DNA of 21,251 nt from an uncultured beta proteobacterium (GTDB lineage: Bacteria > Pseudomonadota > Gammaproteobacteria > Burkholderiales > Burkholderiaceae). The stretch lies in NCBI GenBank assembly GCA_903938955.1, contig CAJAFJ010000042.1:1-21251 (forward strand), given 5' to 3'. Each line of letters begins with the position of its first letter. Position 1 is the stretch's first letter. The position numbers and the translations under genes were made by a program. The notes beneath the pieces were generated by a model. It was not told the origin of the DNA. It saw nothing but the letters and a program-made list of their open reading frames with translations, and did not search any database. Positions 8,719 through 17,927 of the stretch are shown here, piece after piece.

Positions 8719-9947
8719 TATTTCACCAGTTGGTTGAGTTGAATAATCGGCATCAGCACCGCCAACACGATCAGCATCACCACCACACCCATGGCCACAA
8801 TCAGCAGCGGCTCCAGCAGGGTCGCCAGCGCCATGGCGCGGCGCGCGACTTCGGTGCTGAGTTGTTTGGCGGCGCGTTGCAGCATCAGCGGCAACTGGCC
8901 GGTTTGTTCACCAAGGCGGGCAAACATGGCCAGCAGGCCGGGGAAGCGTTTCTTTTGCGCCAGGGCCGACGCCAGCGGCGCGCCTTCGCGCACCAGCACC
9001 AGCGCATCCAGCGCATCGGCACGCATGGCTTGATTGGACAGGGTTTCGGCGGCGGCTTGCAGGGCTTTCAGAATCGGCACGCCTGCGGCGGTCAGCATCG
9101 CCAGGGTGTTGGCAAAGCGCGCGGTGTTGTAGCTGCGGCTCAACTTCCCCAGCACCGGCAAGGTCAGCCAGGCGGCGTCAAACTTTTCCCGCAACAGCGG
9201 TTTCGTCAACGCCCAGCGGGCGCCGACGGCGGTGAACAGCAGCGCCAGCAACATCAGCCAGCCGTAGCTGCGCACAAAGCTGCTCAGGCCAATCATCAAC
9301 ACGGTCAGCAGCGGCAAGGCGCGCTTGCTGCCGGCAAATACATGCGCCACCTGCGGCACCACATAGGTGACCAAAAAGATCACGATCACGACCGCCACCA
9401 GGCTCACGATGGCCGGGTACAAGGCCGCGCCGATCAGTTTGGACTTGAGCGCCTGCTGCTCTTCGAGGTCGTCCGCCAGGCGCTCCAGCACCAGGCCCAA
9501 ATTGCCGCTTTGCTCACCGGCGCCAATCACCGCCTGGTAGATGCTGCTGAACTCGCGCGGATGCTGGGCCAGCGCCCGGGCAAAGGTCGAGCCGCCATTG
9601 ACCTCAGCGCGCAGCGAGGCCACCAGGTTGCGTTCGGGCTCGCCTTCGGCTTCATCCGACAGCGAGGCCAATGCCCGCTCCAGCGGCAGGCCCGAGGACA
9701 CCAGTCCGGCCAATTGGCGCGTCCACACGCCCAAAGCGGTGGCGTTGAAAACCCGCCGTTTCAGGCGGCCGCTCGACCCCGCAGCGCCACTGCCCTGCGT
9801 GGCCTCGGCCCCGACGGACTCAACGCTCAGCGGCACCAGCGCCTGCGCACGCAGCAGGCCGCGCGCGGCCTTGGCCGAGTCGGCCTCGATCACGCCTTTG
9901 CGGGTTTGCCCCTCCGCCGTCAGCGCTTCAAATGAATAGACCGGCAT
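8718..9947 (-). CDS. gspF: T2SS inner-membrane platform protein GspF
   Basis: This 409-residue polytopic membrane protein is the core of the T2SS assembly platform, linking the GspE ATPase to pseudopilus growth. It opens with MPVYSFEALTAEGQTRKGVIEA, the standard GspF/PilC N terminus. It has two T2SSF domains, at about 70-200 and 275-402. Membrane segments are visible at about 172-198, 228-248 and 374-402. The conserved GEQSGNLGLVLERLA and GEQTGQLPLMLQRAA stretches mark the two repeats. The length is typical. It starts three bases after the gspE stop, and its TAG overlaps the GTG of gph by one base. Confidence 0.95.
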   Translation of the reverse strand: MPVYSFEALTAEGQTRKGVIEADSAKAARGLLRAQALVPLSVESVGAEATQGSGAAGSSGRLKRRVFNATALGVWTRQLAGLVSSGLPLERALASLSDEAEGEPERNLVASLRAEVNGGSTFARALAQHPREFSSIYQAVIGAGEQSGNLGLVLERLADDLEEQQALKSKLIGAALYPAIVSLVAVVIVIFLVTYVVPQVAHVFAGSKRALPLLTVLMIGLSSFVRSYGWLMLLALLFTAVGARWALTKPLLREKFDAAWLTLPVLGKLSRSYNTARFANTLAMLTAAGVPILKALQAAAETLSNQAMRADALDALVLVREGAPLASALAQKKRFPGLLAMFARLGEQTGQLPLMLQRAAKQLSTEVARRAMALATLLEPLLIVAMGVVVMLIVLAVLMPIIQLNQLVK

Positions 9948-9950
9948 GGC

Positions 9951-11339
9951 TTAATCCCGCGTGACGCGGACCAGTTCTTCGCGCGAGGTCACACCCAATT
10001 GCACCAGCCGCTCGCCGTCGTCGCGCATCAGCGTCATGCCACCGGCCAGCGCGGCGACGCGAATGTCGGCCTCGGAGGCGCGGTTGTGGATTTGGGCGCG
10101 AATGGCATCGTCGGTCACCAGCAACTCAAAGACACCGCTGCGCCCGGCATAACCAGTCTGACCGCAGGCCGGACAACCGTCACCGTGACAGGTTAAACAC
10201 AACTTGCGCACCAGGCGTTGCGCCAGCACACCGAGCAAGGAGGAACTCAGCAAAAACGGCTCTACCCCCATATCGATCAGGCGCGTTACCGCGCTGGTGG
10301 CGTCGTTGGTGTGCAGCGTGGCCAGCACCAGATGGCCGGTGAGCGAGGCCTGAATCGCGATCTGCGCGGTCTCGAAATCGCGAATTTCGCCGATCATGAT
10401 CACGTCCGGGTCTTGCCGCAGGATGGCGCGCAAAGCCTTGGCAAAGGTCAGGTCTATCTTGGCATTGACCTGCGTTTGGCCGACGCCGGACAGTTCGTAC
10501 TCAATCGGGTCTTCCACCGTCATGATGTTGCTGTGGCTGGCGTCCAGCCGGTTCAACGCTGCGTACAGCGTGGTGGTTTTGCCTGAACCCGTCGGGCCGG
10601 TGACCAGAATAATGCCGTGCGGCTGCTCAATCAGTTTTTGAAAGCGGGCCAGAATGCCGCCCTGCATGCCGAGTCCTTCCAGGCTCAGCTTGCCTTCGGA
10701 CTTGTCCAGCAAACGCAACACGGCGCGCTCGCCATGGGCACTGGGCAGGGTGCTGACGCGCACGTCCACCGCCCGGGTGCCAATGCGCAGCGAGATGCGG
10801 CCGTCTTGCGGCAGGCGGCGCTCGGCACTGTCCAGGTCGGCCATGATCTTCAGGCGCGAAATCAGCGCGGCGTGCAAGGCGCGGTTCGGCTGCACCACCT
10901 CGCGCAGCGTACCGTCGACCCGAAAGCGCACGCTCGAATGGCGCTCGTAGGGTTCGATGTGAATGTCGCTGGCGCCGTCGCGCGCGGCCTGCGTCAGCAG
11001 CGCGTTGAGCATGCGGATGATGGGTGCGTCGTCCGAGGTTTCCAGCAAGTCTTCAATCGCGGGCAGGTCTTGCATCATGCGAGACAGATCGGCATCACTT
11101 TCGACCTCACTCACCACCATGGCGGCGCTCGATTCGCCCTGCGCGTAGGCGGCGCTGATGCGCTGGATCAGCGCTTGCGCGGGCAGCGCCTCCAACTGGC
11201 ACTGCGGGTATTTGCGCAGCACCTCACCGGCCGCACTCGGGGCCGAGTCCGGGTGCAGCCACAGGGTCAGGGTGCCGGCATCGTCTTCCAGCAGCAACTG
11301 GTGGGTGCGGGCAAAAGCATAGGGCAGCGGGTAACGCAT
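9951..11339 (-). CDS. gspE: T2SS secretion ATPase GspE
   Basis: This 462-residue cytoplasmic hexameric ATPase powers pseudopilus assembly. Walker A is [10 protein letters not shown] (about 248-257) and the Asp box MTVEDPIEY (273-281). Walker B is [10 protein letters not shown] (312-321) and the His box [11 protein letters not shown] (336-346). A tetracysteine zinc site follows: Cys381, Cys384, Cys389 and Cys392. The spacing between the two pairs is only four residues, far tighter than in Vibrio EpsE. The N-terminal domain that docks on GspL is short. Gene order, with gspD 15 bases upstream and gspF directly downstream, supports GspE rather than PilB. The start at 11339 has little Shine-Dalgarno sequence, so coupling to gspD translation is likely. 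Confidence 0.95.
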   Translation of the reverse strand: MRYPLPYAFARTHQLLLEDDAGTLTLWLHPDSAPSAAGEVLRKYPQCQLEALPAQALIQRISAAYAQGESSAAMVVSEVESDADLSRMMQDLPAIEDLLETSDDAPIIRMLNALLTQAARDGASDIHIEPYERHSSVRFRVDGTLREVVQPNRALHAALISRLKIMADLDSAERRLPQDGRISLRIGTRAVDVRVSTLPSAHGERAVLRLLDKSEGKLSLEGLGMQGGILARFQKLIEQPHGIILVTGPTGSGKTTTLYAALNRLDASHSNIMTVEDPIEYELSGVGQTQVNAKIDLTFAKALRAILRQDPDVIMIGEIRDFETAQIAIQASLTGHLVLATLHTNDATSAVTRLIDMGVEPFLLSSSLLGVLAQRLVRKLCLTCHGDGCPACGQTGYAGRSGVFELLVTDDAIRAQIHNRASEADIRVAALAGGMTLMRDDGERLVQLGVTSREELVRVTRD

Positions 11340-11354
11340 GGCAAGTCAAGCGGC

Positions 11355-13427
11355 TCAGGGCTGTGTTTTGGCCGCGGGCGTTGCCGGGCGATTGGCCGGC
11401 AGCTCGGGCAACAGCGCGGCTTCGTTCACCGGCACCATCACGCTGGGCTCAGGCTGGGCAGCCTTGAGGCCGGCGCGCATCAACTCGTAGCGATCCACCG
11501 ACAGCTTATCGGTGGCAGCGGCATCGCGCACCACCACTGGACGCAAGAACACCATCAGGTTGGTTTTCTTGCGCGCCCGCGCCTCGCTTTTGAACAGGTT
11601 GCCAAAAAACGGCACATCGCCCAGGCCCGGCACTTTTTCCTGGCTGCCCGAGTATTCATCCTGCAGCAAACCGCCCAGCACCACCACCGCGCCGTCTTCC
11701 ACCAGCACCGTCGACTCAATGGTGCGCTTGTTGGTGGTGGGACCGTTGGTGGCGTTCACGGTTGAGGCCTGCACGCTGGACACCTCCTGAAAAATCACCA
11801 GCTTGACGGTACCGTTTTCACTGATTTGCGGCTTGACCTTGAGCGTCAAACCCACATCCTTGCGCTCAATGGTCTGAAACGGATTGACCGACCCGGTGCT
11901 GCTGCTGCCGGTGTTGCTGAACTGGCCGGTGATGAAGGGCACGTTCTGGCCAATGACGATCTTGGCCTCTTCGTTGTCCAGCGTCAGCAAATTGGGTGTG
12001 GACAGCACATTGCCCGCGCCCGACTCTTCCAGAAACCGAGCCAGAAAGCCCAGCACGTACACGCCGTTGGTCTGGTTAGCGGCGCCCACATTGAGGCCAC
12101 GCGCCGGCGCCACCGTGCCGCTGGCCGCACCGGTAGCCAGGTTGATGATGTTTTTACCGCCGGTGCCAAAGTTGCTGCCCAGCAAGCCAATCACGCTATC
12201 GCCCGCTTTGCCCAAAGCGCCCTGCCACTGCACGCCGAATTCGGCCGCCTTGTCGGCGCTCACCTCGGCAATCAGGCTTTCGACAAACACCTGCGCCCGG
12301 CGCGCATCGAGCTTGTCGATGACAGCGCGCAGCTGCCGGTATTGCGGCTCGGGCGCGGTGATGATGAGGGAGTTGGTGGCGGCATCAGCCTGCACTTGCC
12401 CGCCCGTGGAGGCGGCAGGTGTGGCCGTCGTCGGGCTGGTGCCTGCGGCAGCGGCGGTGGGGGTTGCCACGGCGCGCACTTCACCTGACATGGCGGCGCG
12501 CAAGGTGGCGGCCAGTTTGGTAGCGTCGGCGTTCTTCAGATAGACCACATAAATATTACCGGCCGCCCCATTGGCACCGCTGGCAGCGGGCTGGTCCAGC
12601 TTCTCGACCAGGGACTTCACCAACGCGGCCCGCGCCGGGTTGGCGGCCCGCAAAATCAGCGTATTGGAACGCGATTCGGCCACCAGCGTGGTCTTGAACG
12701 ACGTGTCGGCCAGCGCCCCCGGCCCACCGCTGCCAGAAGACTCGACCAGCCGCAGCACCAAGGGCGCCAGGTCGACCGCAATGGCGTGCTTGAGCGGCAG
12801 CACGTCCACATCGGTCGCGTTGGACACATCCATCGCTGCGATGATGCGCGCCATGCGGCGCAGGTTGTCGGCGTAGTCGGTGATGACCAGCGAGTTGTTG
12901 CCGGGGTTGGCATTGATGGTGTTGTTCGGGCTGATCAGCGGGCGCAGCACCGCCACCAAGTTATTGGCTGACTCGAAGTTGAGCCGAAAAATCTGCGTCG
13001 TGACCTGGTTGCCCGGGGCGCTGTCGCCCACCGTCACGGCGCCGCTTTGCAGCTTGGCATCGGCTTCGGGCACCACATTGTAGAGCCCGCCCGACTCCAC
13101 CATGGTGAAGCCCTGCATGCGCAAGGCCGACTGAAATTGGTTCAGGGCGCCTGCACGGGTCACCGGTTTGTCGGTCACCAGCGTCAGCGTGCCTTTGACG
13201 CGCGGGTCCACCACCACATTGAAGCCGGTGATGTTGGCCATGGTGCGCGCCACGGCATCAATGTCGGCGTTGTTGAAATTCAGCGTGATCGGCTCACCGG
13301 GCTTCAGGCCAGGGGCTGTTTGCGCCTGCGCCGGCGCCGGAAAAAAACCGGCGGCCCCGGCCCACAAGACGTGGGCCGCGATCAGACCAAGCGCCTGTTT
13401 GCGATGTTGAAAATTAAACAATGACAT
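11355..13427 (-). CDS. gspD: T2SS outer-membrane secretin GspD
   Basis: This 690-residue precursor forms the 15-mer outer-membrane exit channel. A signal peptide at 1-35 ends in APAQA. The domains then follow in order: N0 about 45-122, N1 144-203, N2 205-280, N3 291-375 and the secretin barrel 376-635. The family signature VPGLGDVPFFGNLFK is at 599-613. N3 contains an Ala/Thr/Pro-rich loop at about 321-345 that is probably disordered. There is no lipobox on GspD itself, and no pilotin (gspS) or gspA/B is present in the window. The C-terminal tail after 640 is Pro/Ala-rich and might contact a pilotin or the membrane. It starts six bases after the gspN stop. Length is normal for the family. Confidence 0.96.
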   Translation of the reverse strand: MSLFNFQHRKQALGLIAAHVLWAGAAGFFPAPAQAQTAPGLKPGEPITLNFNNADIDAVARTMANITGFNVVVDPRVKGTLTLVTDKPVTRAGALNQFQSALRMQGFTMVESGGLYNVVPEADAKLQSGAVTVGDSAPGNQVTTQIFRLNFESANNLVAVLRPLISPNNTINANPGNNSLVITDYADNLRRMARIIAAMDVSNATDVDVLPLKHAIAVDLAPLVLRLVESSGSGGPGALADTSFKTTLVAESRSNTLILRAANPARAALVKSLVEKLDQPAASGANGAAGNIYVVYLKNADATKLAATLRAAMSGEVRAVATPTAAAAGTSPTTATPAASTGGQVQADAATNSLIITAPEPQYRQLRAVIDKLDARRAQVFVESLIAEVSADKAAEFGVQWQGALGKAGDSVIGLLGSNFGTGGKNIINLATGAASGTVAPARGLNVGAANQTNGVYVLGFLARFLEESGAGNVLSTPNLLTLDNEEAKIVIGQNVPFITGQFSNTGSSSTGSVNPFQTIERKDVGLTLKVKPQISENGTVKLVIFQEVSSVQASTVNATNGPTTNKRTIESTVLVEDGAVVVLGGLLQDEYSGSQEKVPGLGDVPFFGNLFKSEARARKKTNLMVFLRPVVVRDAAATDKLSVDRYELMRAGLKAAQPEPSVMVPVNEAALLPELPANRPATPAAKTQP

Positions 13428-13433
13428 ACGGAT

Positions 13434-14216
13434 TCAACCCACTTTGATGATGGCACGGGCGCCGTCGCGGCGCCCGATGATGTTCAGAAGATTGGCCAGG
13501 GCATCCTGGTGCGCGGGCGCGGCACTCGCCACCCCATCAAACCGGAACGTACCGCCGACCCACTGGCCGCTGCCCGACAGCTGCAGGCTGCCTTCCAGCG
13601 TTGCCAGTTGCAGCGTGGTCGTCGGCCCGCCTTGCACTGTAATGCGGTAATTGCCCATCGGTTTGAGCGTTGACAAACGAGAAGACATGCGCGCAGCGTC
13701 AAGTTGGGCGCGACCGGCCACCACCAGCCGGCCGGCCGCCCACGCCAGCGTCAGGCCCTGGGTTGACAAGGTCAAATCGCCGTCCGGCTGTACCGTGTTC
13801 CAGGGCGTTCCCAACCCCTTCAGCACGCGGGCGGGCCACTGCGAGGCGCTGTCGGCCAGTACCAGGCGGGCGCCACCCCAGTGCGGTTGCAAACGCAGGC
13901 GCCAGGGCTGTTGCAAGCAGCAATCCGCCCGCAGATCCGCCTGCAAGCCGGACCAGTCCGGTGAAATCGTCCAGGCCAGGCGGCCGGGCAAGGTGGCGGC
14001 ATCGGTGCTGCCCGCGCCGCCTGCCAGCGTCAGTTGTGCCGAGCCCTGCCAGAGCGTGCCGCGGGCATCCTGCAACAGCACATGCCCCTGCGTGGCCGCT
14101 TGCAGCCACGGCGTGAACCAGCGCGCTGGCGCCTGCAGCAGCGTGGTGAGCAACAACCCCAGCAAGGCGCCAGCCAGCGCCCAACCCCACGGCGTCGTGA
14201 CCTGGGGACGGGTCAC
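13434..14216 (-). CDS. gspN: T2SS protein GspN
   Basis: This 260-residue protein has one N-terminal membrane segment (about 9-28, WALAGALLGLLLTTLLQAP). A periplasmic beta-rich region follows, with TLWQGSAQLTL, PGRLAWTISPDW and DGDLTLSTQGL-like stretches typical of GspN. GspN is an accessory T2SS component found in only some systems, with an unclear role. It may help the GspC/L/M connection between the platform and the secretin. The GTG start overlaps the gspM stop by four bases (GTGA). The short sequence LQLSGSGQW and a C-terminal stretch ending IIGRRDGARAIIKVG fit the betaproteobacterial family. Identification rests mostly on position and general character. Confidence 0.83.
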   Translation of the reverse strand: MTRPQVTTPWGWALAGALLGLLLTTLLQAPARWFTPWLQAATQGHVLLQDARGTLWQGSAQLTLAGGAGSTDAATLPGRLAWTISPDWSGLQADLRADCCLQQPWRLRLQPHWGGARLVLADSASQWPARVLKGLGTPWNTVQPDGDLTLSTQGLTLAWAAGRLVVAGRAQLDAARMSSRLSTLKPMGNYRITVQGGPTTTLQLATLEGSLQLSGSGQWVGGTFRFDGVASAAPAHQDALANLLNIIGRRDGARAIIKVG

Positions 14217-14686
14217 TGCAGGTTCAGCACCAGCGTGCCGTCCCAGGTTCCGCTGACGTTACGCACCAAGCGCGCCTCGCTCGGCACGACCCGGGCGTTC
14301 AGCCGCGCTTGCGCCAGCCACTGCGCCAGCGCATCGGCGGGCAGGCCCTTGAGGGTGAGCGTGACACGCTCGCCCATGACACTCATCTGCAGCGTGTCCG
14401 CCAGCGGTTTGACGGCGGCTTCCAGCGTGCGGCGCGCCTCGTCAGCCGAGGGGCGCGGCTGGGCTTGCAAGGTGTTGGCTTGCGCTTGCAGGCGCTGCAT
14501 GTGTTGCAAGCGGGCCTCCAGCTGGGGGCGCTGCTGATCCACCGCGCGCAGCGTGGCCAGCGCGGGCGCCAGCCCCACCCACCACAACAGCGCGGCACTT
14601 ACCAGCCCTAGCGCGGCCAGTACCAGGCGCTGCTCGCGGGGCGACACAGCGCGCCACCAGGCTTGAAATTGCGCTCTTACATTCAT
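14213..14686 (-). CDS. gspM: T2SS protein GspM
   Basis: This is a 157-residue bitopic inner-membrane protein. A short cytoplasmic start (MNVRAQFQAWWRAVSPREQ) leads into a membrane helix at about 20-42 (LVLAALGLVSAALLWWVGLAP). A coiled-coil stretch and a small ferredoxin-like periplasmic domain follow. The WWRAVSPREQRL pattern before the helix is characteristic of GspM. It partners GspL in the platform. Its ATG overlaps the gspL stop by four bases (ATGA), and its own stop overlaps the gspN GTG, so translation of L, M and N looks coupled. Confidence 0.9.
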   Translation of the reverse strand: MNVRAQFQAWWRAVSPREQRLVLAALGLVSAALLWWVGLAPALATLRAVDQQRPQLEARLQHMQRLQAQANTLQAQPRPSADEARRTLEAAVKPLADTLQMSVMGERVTLTLKGLPADALAQWLAQARLNARVVPSEARLVRNVSGTWDGTLVLNLQ

Positions 14687-15909
14687 AATCCAGATACCTG
14701 TTTGATGACCAGGCTGTCGCCCTCCGGCGTGGCCGCATAACCCAGGGGTTTGAGCTGGAAGGACAAGGGCCCCACGTCCTCAGGCTGGAGCTTGAGCCCT
14801 TTCAGGCGCAACTCACCGGCAACAAAGTCCACCGCCCCCGGCACCGAACCGGCCGGGGCCACCGCAGCAAAAACCGCCAACATGGCTTCCAGATCGCGGG
14901 GGGACACCACCCCGCTGGCCTGCTGCAAGGCCGCCACCTCGCGCGCCATCTGGAACGGCGCATCGACTACCACCTGCACTTGGGGGAAGGTGGTGGTGAG
15001 CACGGCATCAATCGCCAGCCGCTGGGCTTTGAGGCTGCTGCGCTCTTTCCAGGCCCAGGCGTTCAAACCGATCAGGTTGACCACCAGCAGCGCCACTAGC
15101 GCCAAACGGGCGGCACGCCAGCGCGGCGAGCGCAGCAGGCTGGTGACCAGCGCCGACCAGCGCTTGAAGGTTCGCGTGCGGCTTGAATTCACCAAGTCAA
15201 ACTGCGCCAGGTCCCAAGGCGAGGCAGCAGCCTGCAACAACGGGTCAGCACTGGGTTGCAAGGCAATGGTGCGTTTGAACAAGGACTCGGCCAGCGCCAG
15301 CACGGCGGGCTCGGCCACCACCGGCGCCGATTCGGGCCACGCCGCCAGCGCCACCGACGCCTTGGACAAGGGCCAGACCGTGACGCCACCCCGGTGGGTG
15401 AACACCAGCTGCGGCGCCTCGGGCTCGCCCATCACATAGAGTGTGTCGCCCAAGCTGTCCGGCGTGAAAGCGGGCACGATGCGGGCAGCCCGGTGACCGG
15501 ACGACTCCAGCGCCTGCAAGGCGGCCTGCAGCCAGGCCCGGTCACACACCGCCACCCACACCGGGCTGTCGGCTTGCGCCTCGGGCGCCAGGGCAAAGTG
15601 CAAATTTTGAGTGTCGTCCAGCAGGCGGTCTTCCAGCAGGCCGTCCAGAATGGCACGCACGCGCAAGGGGCTGCTGTCCTGCAAAAACCGCCGACCCAAG
15701 GTGCCCTTGGGCAGCTGCACCTGGTGCCACGACAGCTGGCTGGCGGGCACCACGGCCACCACCTCATCCGAGTGACTCACGGGCGGCAACAGCGCCAGCG
15801 GCACCCGCGACTGTCCGGCGACGCTACTGCCATCTGGGGTCAGCACATAGTCGTACAAGGCGGCCGTGTCAGCGGGCGCAGCAGGAAGGGTAATGATCAG
15901 GGTGGTCAT
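14683..15909 (-). CDS. gspL: T2SS protein GspL
   Basis: This 408-residue protein has an actin-like cytoplasmic domain (about 1-240) that recruits GspE. A single membrane helix is at about 268-287 (LALVALLVVNLIGLNAWAW). A periplasmic ferredoxin-like domain forms the C terminus. SQLSWHQVQLPKGTLG and the following DRLLDDTQNLHFAL region match the betaproteobacterial GspL N-terminal family. The start at 15909 is 22 bases after the gspK stop, the widest gap inside the polycistron. No obvious Shine-Dalgarno sequence precedes it, so the exact start is less certain than for the other genes. Confidence 0.91.
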   Translation of the reverse strand: MTTLIITLPAAPADTAALYDYVLTPDGSSVAGQSRVPLALLPPVSHSDEVVAVVPASQLSWHQVQLPKGTLGRRFLQDSSPLRVRAILDGLLEDRLLDDTQNLHFALAPEAQADSPVWVAVCDRAWLQAALQALESSGHRAARIVPAFTPDSLGDTLYVMGEPEAPQLVFTHRGGVTVWPLSKASVALAAWPESAPVVAEPAVLALAESLFKRTIALQPSADPLLQAAASPWDLAQFDLVNSSRTRTFKRWSALVTSLLRSPRWRAARLALVALLVVNLIGLNAWAWKERSSLKAQRLAIDAVLTTTFPQVQVVVDAPFQMAREVAALQQASGVVSPRDLEAMLAVFAAVAPAGSVPGAVDFVAGELRLKGLKLQPEDVGPLSFQLKPLGYAATPEGDSLVIKQVSGL

Positions 15910-15931
15910 ACGCGGATCGTAGGCATAAATA

Positions 15932-16885
15932 TCATTGTAGGGGGACCTTTGCCGTCACCACACCGCGTTGCCAGATGAGGCTTTTGACGGTCATCCCGTC
16001 GCGTTGCACCAGCGAGGTCACCTGCACGGTGGTGGCGCCGACCTGCAACTGGCCGCTAACCTCAAAGTAGCGCGAGGTCACGCTGTGCCGCGCATCAATA
16101 AACAGCGCATCCGCCTTGCCCGCCAGTTTGAGGGCATCGGCCAGCGTGGTCAGCGGCGTGGTGCTGCGCGCCGTCACCAGGCGGTGCGCATCGGCCATCT
16201 CAAAGGTATTGACGCAGGCGTAGAGCACTTCGACCGACGCAGTGTTGAGGTTCACCGGTGTCGGCACGGGCAAAAGCGTGACATAGGGGCGCAACACGGC
16301 GATGCTGCGCGGCGACACGCCCAGCCACGCCAACTGGTCCACGTCTTGCGGCAGCAGGGGCACATCGACGGGGGCCTGGCCGGCCACCACCGGCGCCTGG
16401 GCGCGCAGCAACTGGTTGGCCAGCGCCGTCAACTCAAACGCAGGCAGGTTCAGCTGCTTGAACAGGCGCTGAAACGCTTTGTAACTGGGTTCGTGAATTT
16501 TGCCGTCTTGCACCAGGTTGGTCACGTTCAGGCGCGATTGCAGATCAACCATCGACCCCGATAAAAAAGCCTCTGGGGCATCCTCATCGACCTGCGCATC
16601 GCTGCGGTCGGCCGCCAAAAAGGTGGACAAGCGGGCTTGCGCCAGCGGCACCGCCCACGGTTCGCCCAAATGGTCCGCCCCGCCTTTGCGCGCGTCTTCG
16701 CGCAGGATCAGGCGGGCCCAGTCCATCGCCCCGGTCAGCACCCAGGTCGACTGGGTGCGGCTACGCTCGGCGGTTTCAATCTCCACACTGCGCCACTGCT
16801 GCCAGAGCGAGGCCGAAGCCAGCGTGGCCACCAACACCACCGTGAGCATGGCGGTCAGAATGGCGGCGCCGCGTTGTGCCTTCAT
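15932..16885 (-). CDS. gspK: T2SS minor pseudopilin GspK
   Basis: This 317-residue protein is the large minor pseudopilin that caps the pseudopilus tip with GspI and GspJ. The prepilin-type leader MKAQRG is followed by AAILTAMLTVVLVATLASAS. It lacks the Glu at mature position 5, the hallmark of GspK. The globular domain carries LQSRLNVTNLV and PVNLNTASVEVL, conserved GspK text within the helix-hairpin-helix-like region. The reading frame is open further upstream. The ATG at 16885 is chosen because it begins the leader and overlaps the gspJ stop as ATGA; the upstream extension is antisense-like Arg-rich text inside gspJ. Confidence 0.93.
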   Translation of the reverse strand: MKAQRGAAILTAMLTVVLVATLASASLWQQWRSVEIETAERSRTQSTWVLTGAMDWARLILREDARKGGADHLGEPWAVPLAQARLSTFLAADRSDAQVDEDAPEAFLSGSMVDLQSRLNVTNLVQDGKIHEPSYKAFQRLFKQLNLPAFELTALANQLLRAQAPVVAGQAPVDVPLLPQDVDQLAWLGVSPRSIAVLRPYVTLLPVPTPVNLNTASVEVLYACVNTFEMADAHRLVTARSTTPLTTLADALKLAGKADALFIDARHSVTSRYFEVSGQLQVGATTVQVTSLVQRDGMTVKSLIWQRGVVTAKVPLQ

Positions 16886-17571
16886 TTTCCACCGCCCACG
16901 GTGGCGCGCAACCAGTCGCGCGTCAGCACGCCGCTGATGGCCTGGCCCGGCGCCAGCGTCAACACCAGGCGAACGCCGTCCGGCGTCACCGCCGCCTCGG
17001 GCACCGCGCCGTCGCCGGCTGGGTCGCCGGTGCTCGTGCCGGCGCTGGACAGCGGGTTGCTCCAGGCGTCGCTGCGGTAGTAAAAAATCTGCCACTGGTC
17101 GAGCGCGGCCACCCGCATTTCAAGTTTGCGGTCCTCGTCACTGGGGTTCTGCCCCCACACGCTGGCTTTTTGCCAGGCCAGTTGCAAGGCGCTGCGCGTG
17201 GTCAGCGGGGGCGACTGCCAGCGCAGCCACTGGCCCACGCCGTCCACCGTGCGGCGTGACCAGGCCACCACACGCAAACCTTCGCCTGGTGTGGCGCTGC
17301 CCCGGCGCAGGATGCGCAGCGCCCGACCGTCCCAGTCCAGGCTGGGGGTGTTGGGCTGGGTGGCCAGCGCGTCCAGATCGGCTCCCCATTGCGCCAGCCC
17401 GGCTTGCAATGCCAGCACGTCGTTAGCGCGCTGGTGCATCTGGGTCTGTGCCCGGGTCATGCCATCCAGGCCGCGCCAGCTCAAGGCCGCCATCAGCGCC
17501 ATCAGGCTGATCGCCACCAACAACTCAATCAGGGTGAAGCCGTGGGCGCGACGCGGGCCAAGGTGTCGCAT
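16882..17571 (-). CDS. gspJ: T2SS minor pseudopilin GspJ
   Basis: This 229-residue protein has a class III leader ending in HG, then FTLIELLVAISLMALMAALS with Glu at +5. The sequence SWRGLDGM after the hydrophobic helix and the later QWIFYY/QIFYYRSDAWSNPL region are typical of GspJ. It forms the tip complex with GspI and GspK after processing by a prepilin peptidase encoded elsewhere. Its ATG overlaps the gspI stop by one base (TGATG), and its stop overlaps the gspK start by four bases. Confidence 0.93.
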   Translation of the reverse strand: MRHLGPRRAHGFTLIELLVAISLMALMAALSWRGLDGMTRAQTQMHQRANDVLALQAGLAQWGADLDALATQPNTPSLDWDGRALRILRRGSATPGEGLRVVAWSRRTVDGVGQWLRWQSPPLTTRSALQLAWQKASVWGQNPSDEDRKLEMRVAALDQWQIFYYRSDAWSNPLSSAGTSTGDPAGDGAVPEAAVTPDGVRLVLTLAPGQAISGVLTRDWLRATVGGGK

Positions 17572-17927
17572 CAGTAGCGCCCCACCACGGTCGACAGGCG
17601 CAGCACCGAGTCATTGCCACTGAGCACCTGCGCATCGACGCGGCGAAAGTTGGGGTTGGGTGTGGGCCGCACTGCCAGCACCACGTTGAAACTTTGCCCG
17701 CCCTGTTCACACGCCACCGTGCTGTCGCCCACGTCGGGCATTTGCCGTGACAGACGGGTTTTGATGAGTTCGTTTTCAGCGCACATCTGGGCCAGCAAGT
17801 GATCGGACTGGCGCTGCGCATTGCGCGTCAGCGCGGCGGTGGCCTGCAGCCCGGCGGTGAGGGCAATGGCGACAATGCCCAGCGCCACCAGCACTTCGAC
17901 CAGGGTAAAGCCGCGCAGATGTTTCAT
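17571..17927 (-). CDS. gspI: T2SS minor pseudopilin GspI
   Basis: This is a 118-residue pseudopilin with a very short leader, MKHLRG, then FTLVEVLVALGIVAIALTAG with Glu at +5. The QRQSDHLLAQMCAENEL stretch matches the conserved GspI helix that usually reads A..A..VA.N. It contains two Cys residues (in QMCAEN and VACEQG) that could form a disulfide in the periplasm. The start at 17927 is chosen because it opens the leader and overlaps the gspH stop (ATGA). The open frame continues upstream, but that part is non-coding-like sequence within gspH. Confidence 0.92.
   Translation of the reverse strand: MKHLRGFTLVEVLVALGIVAIALTAGLQATAALTRNAQRQSDHLLAQMCAENELIKTRLSRQMPDVGDSTVACEQGGQSFNVVLAVRPTPNPNFRRVDAQVLSGNDSVLRLSTVVGRY

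Noticed and set aside
8730..9935. 401-codon open frame on the + strand
   Set aside because: It is exactly antisense to gspF, has Gln/His/Arg-rich text without domains, and arises from the high third-position GC of the real gene.
10617..11765. 382-codon open frame on the + strand
   Set aside because: It is antisense to gspE and the end of gspD, with the same low-complexity His/Gln/Arg composition. It has no ribosome site or recognisable motif.
16886..17095. 70-residue N-terminal extension of gspK
   Set aside because: It is Arg/Gly-rich sequence overlapping gspJ in another frame. The prepilin leader and ATGA overlap place the start at 16885.
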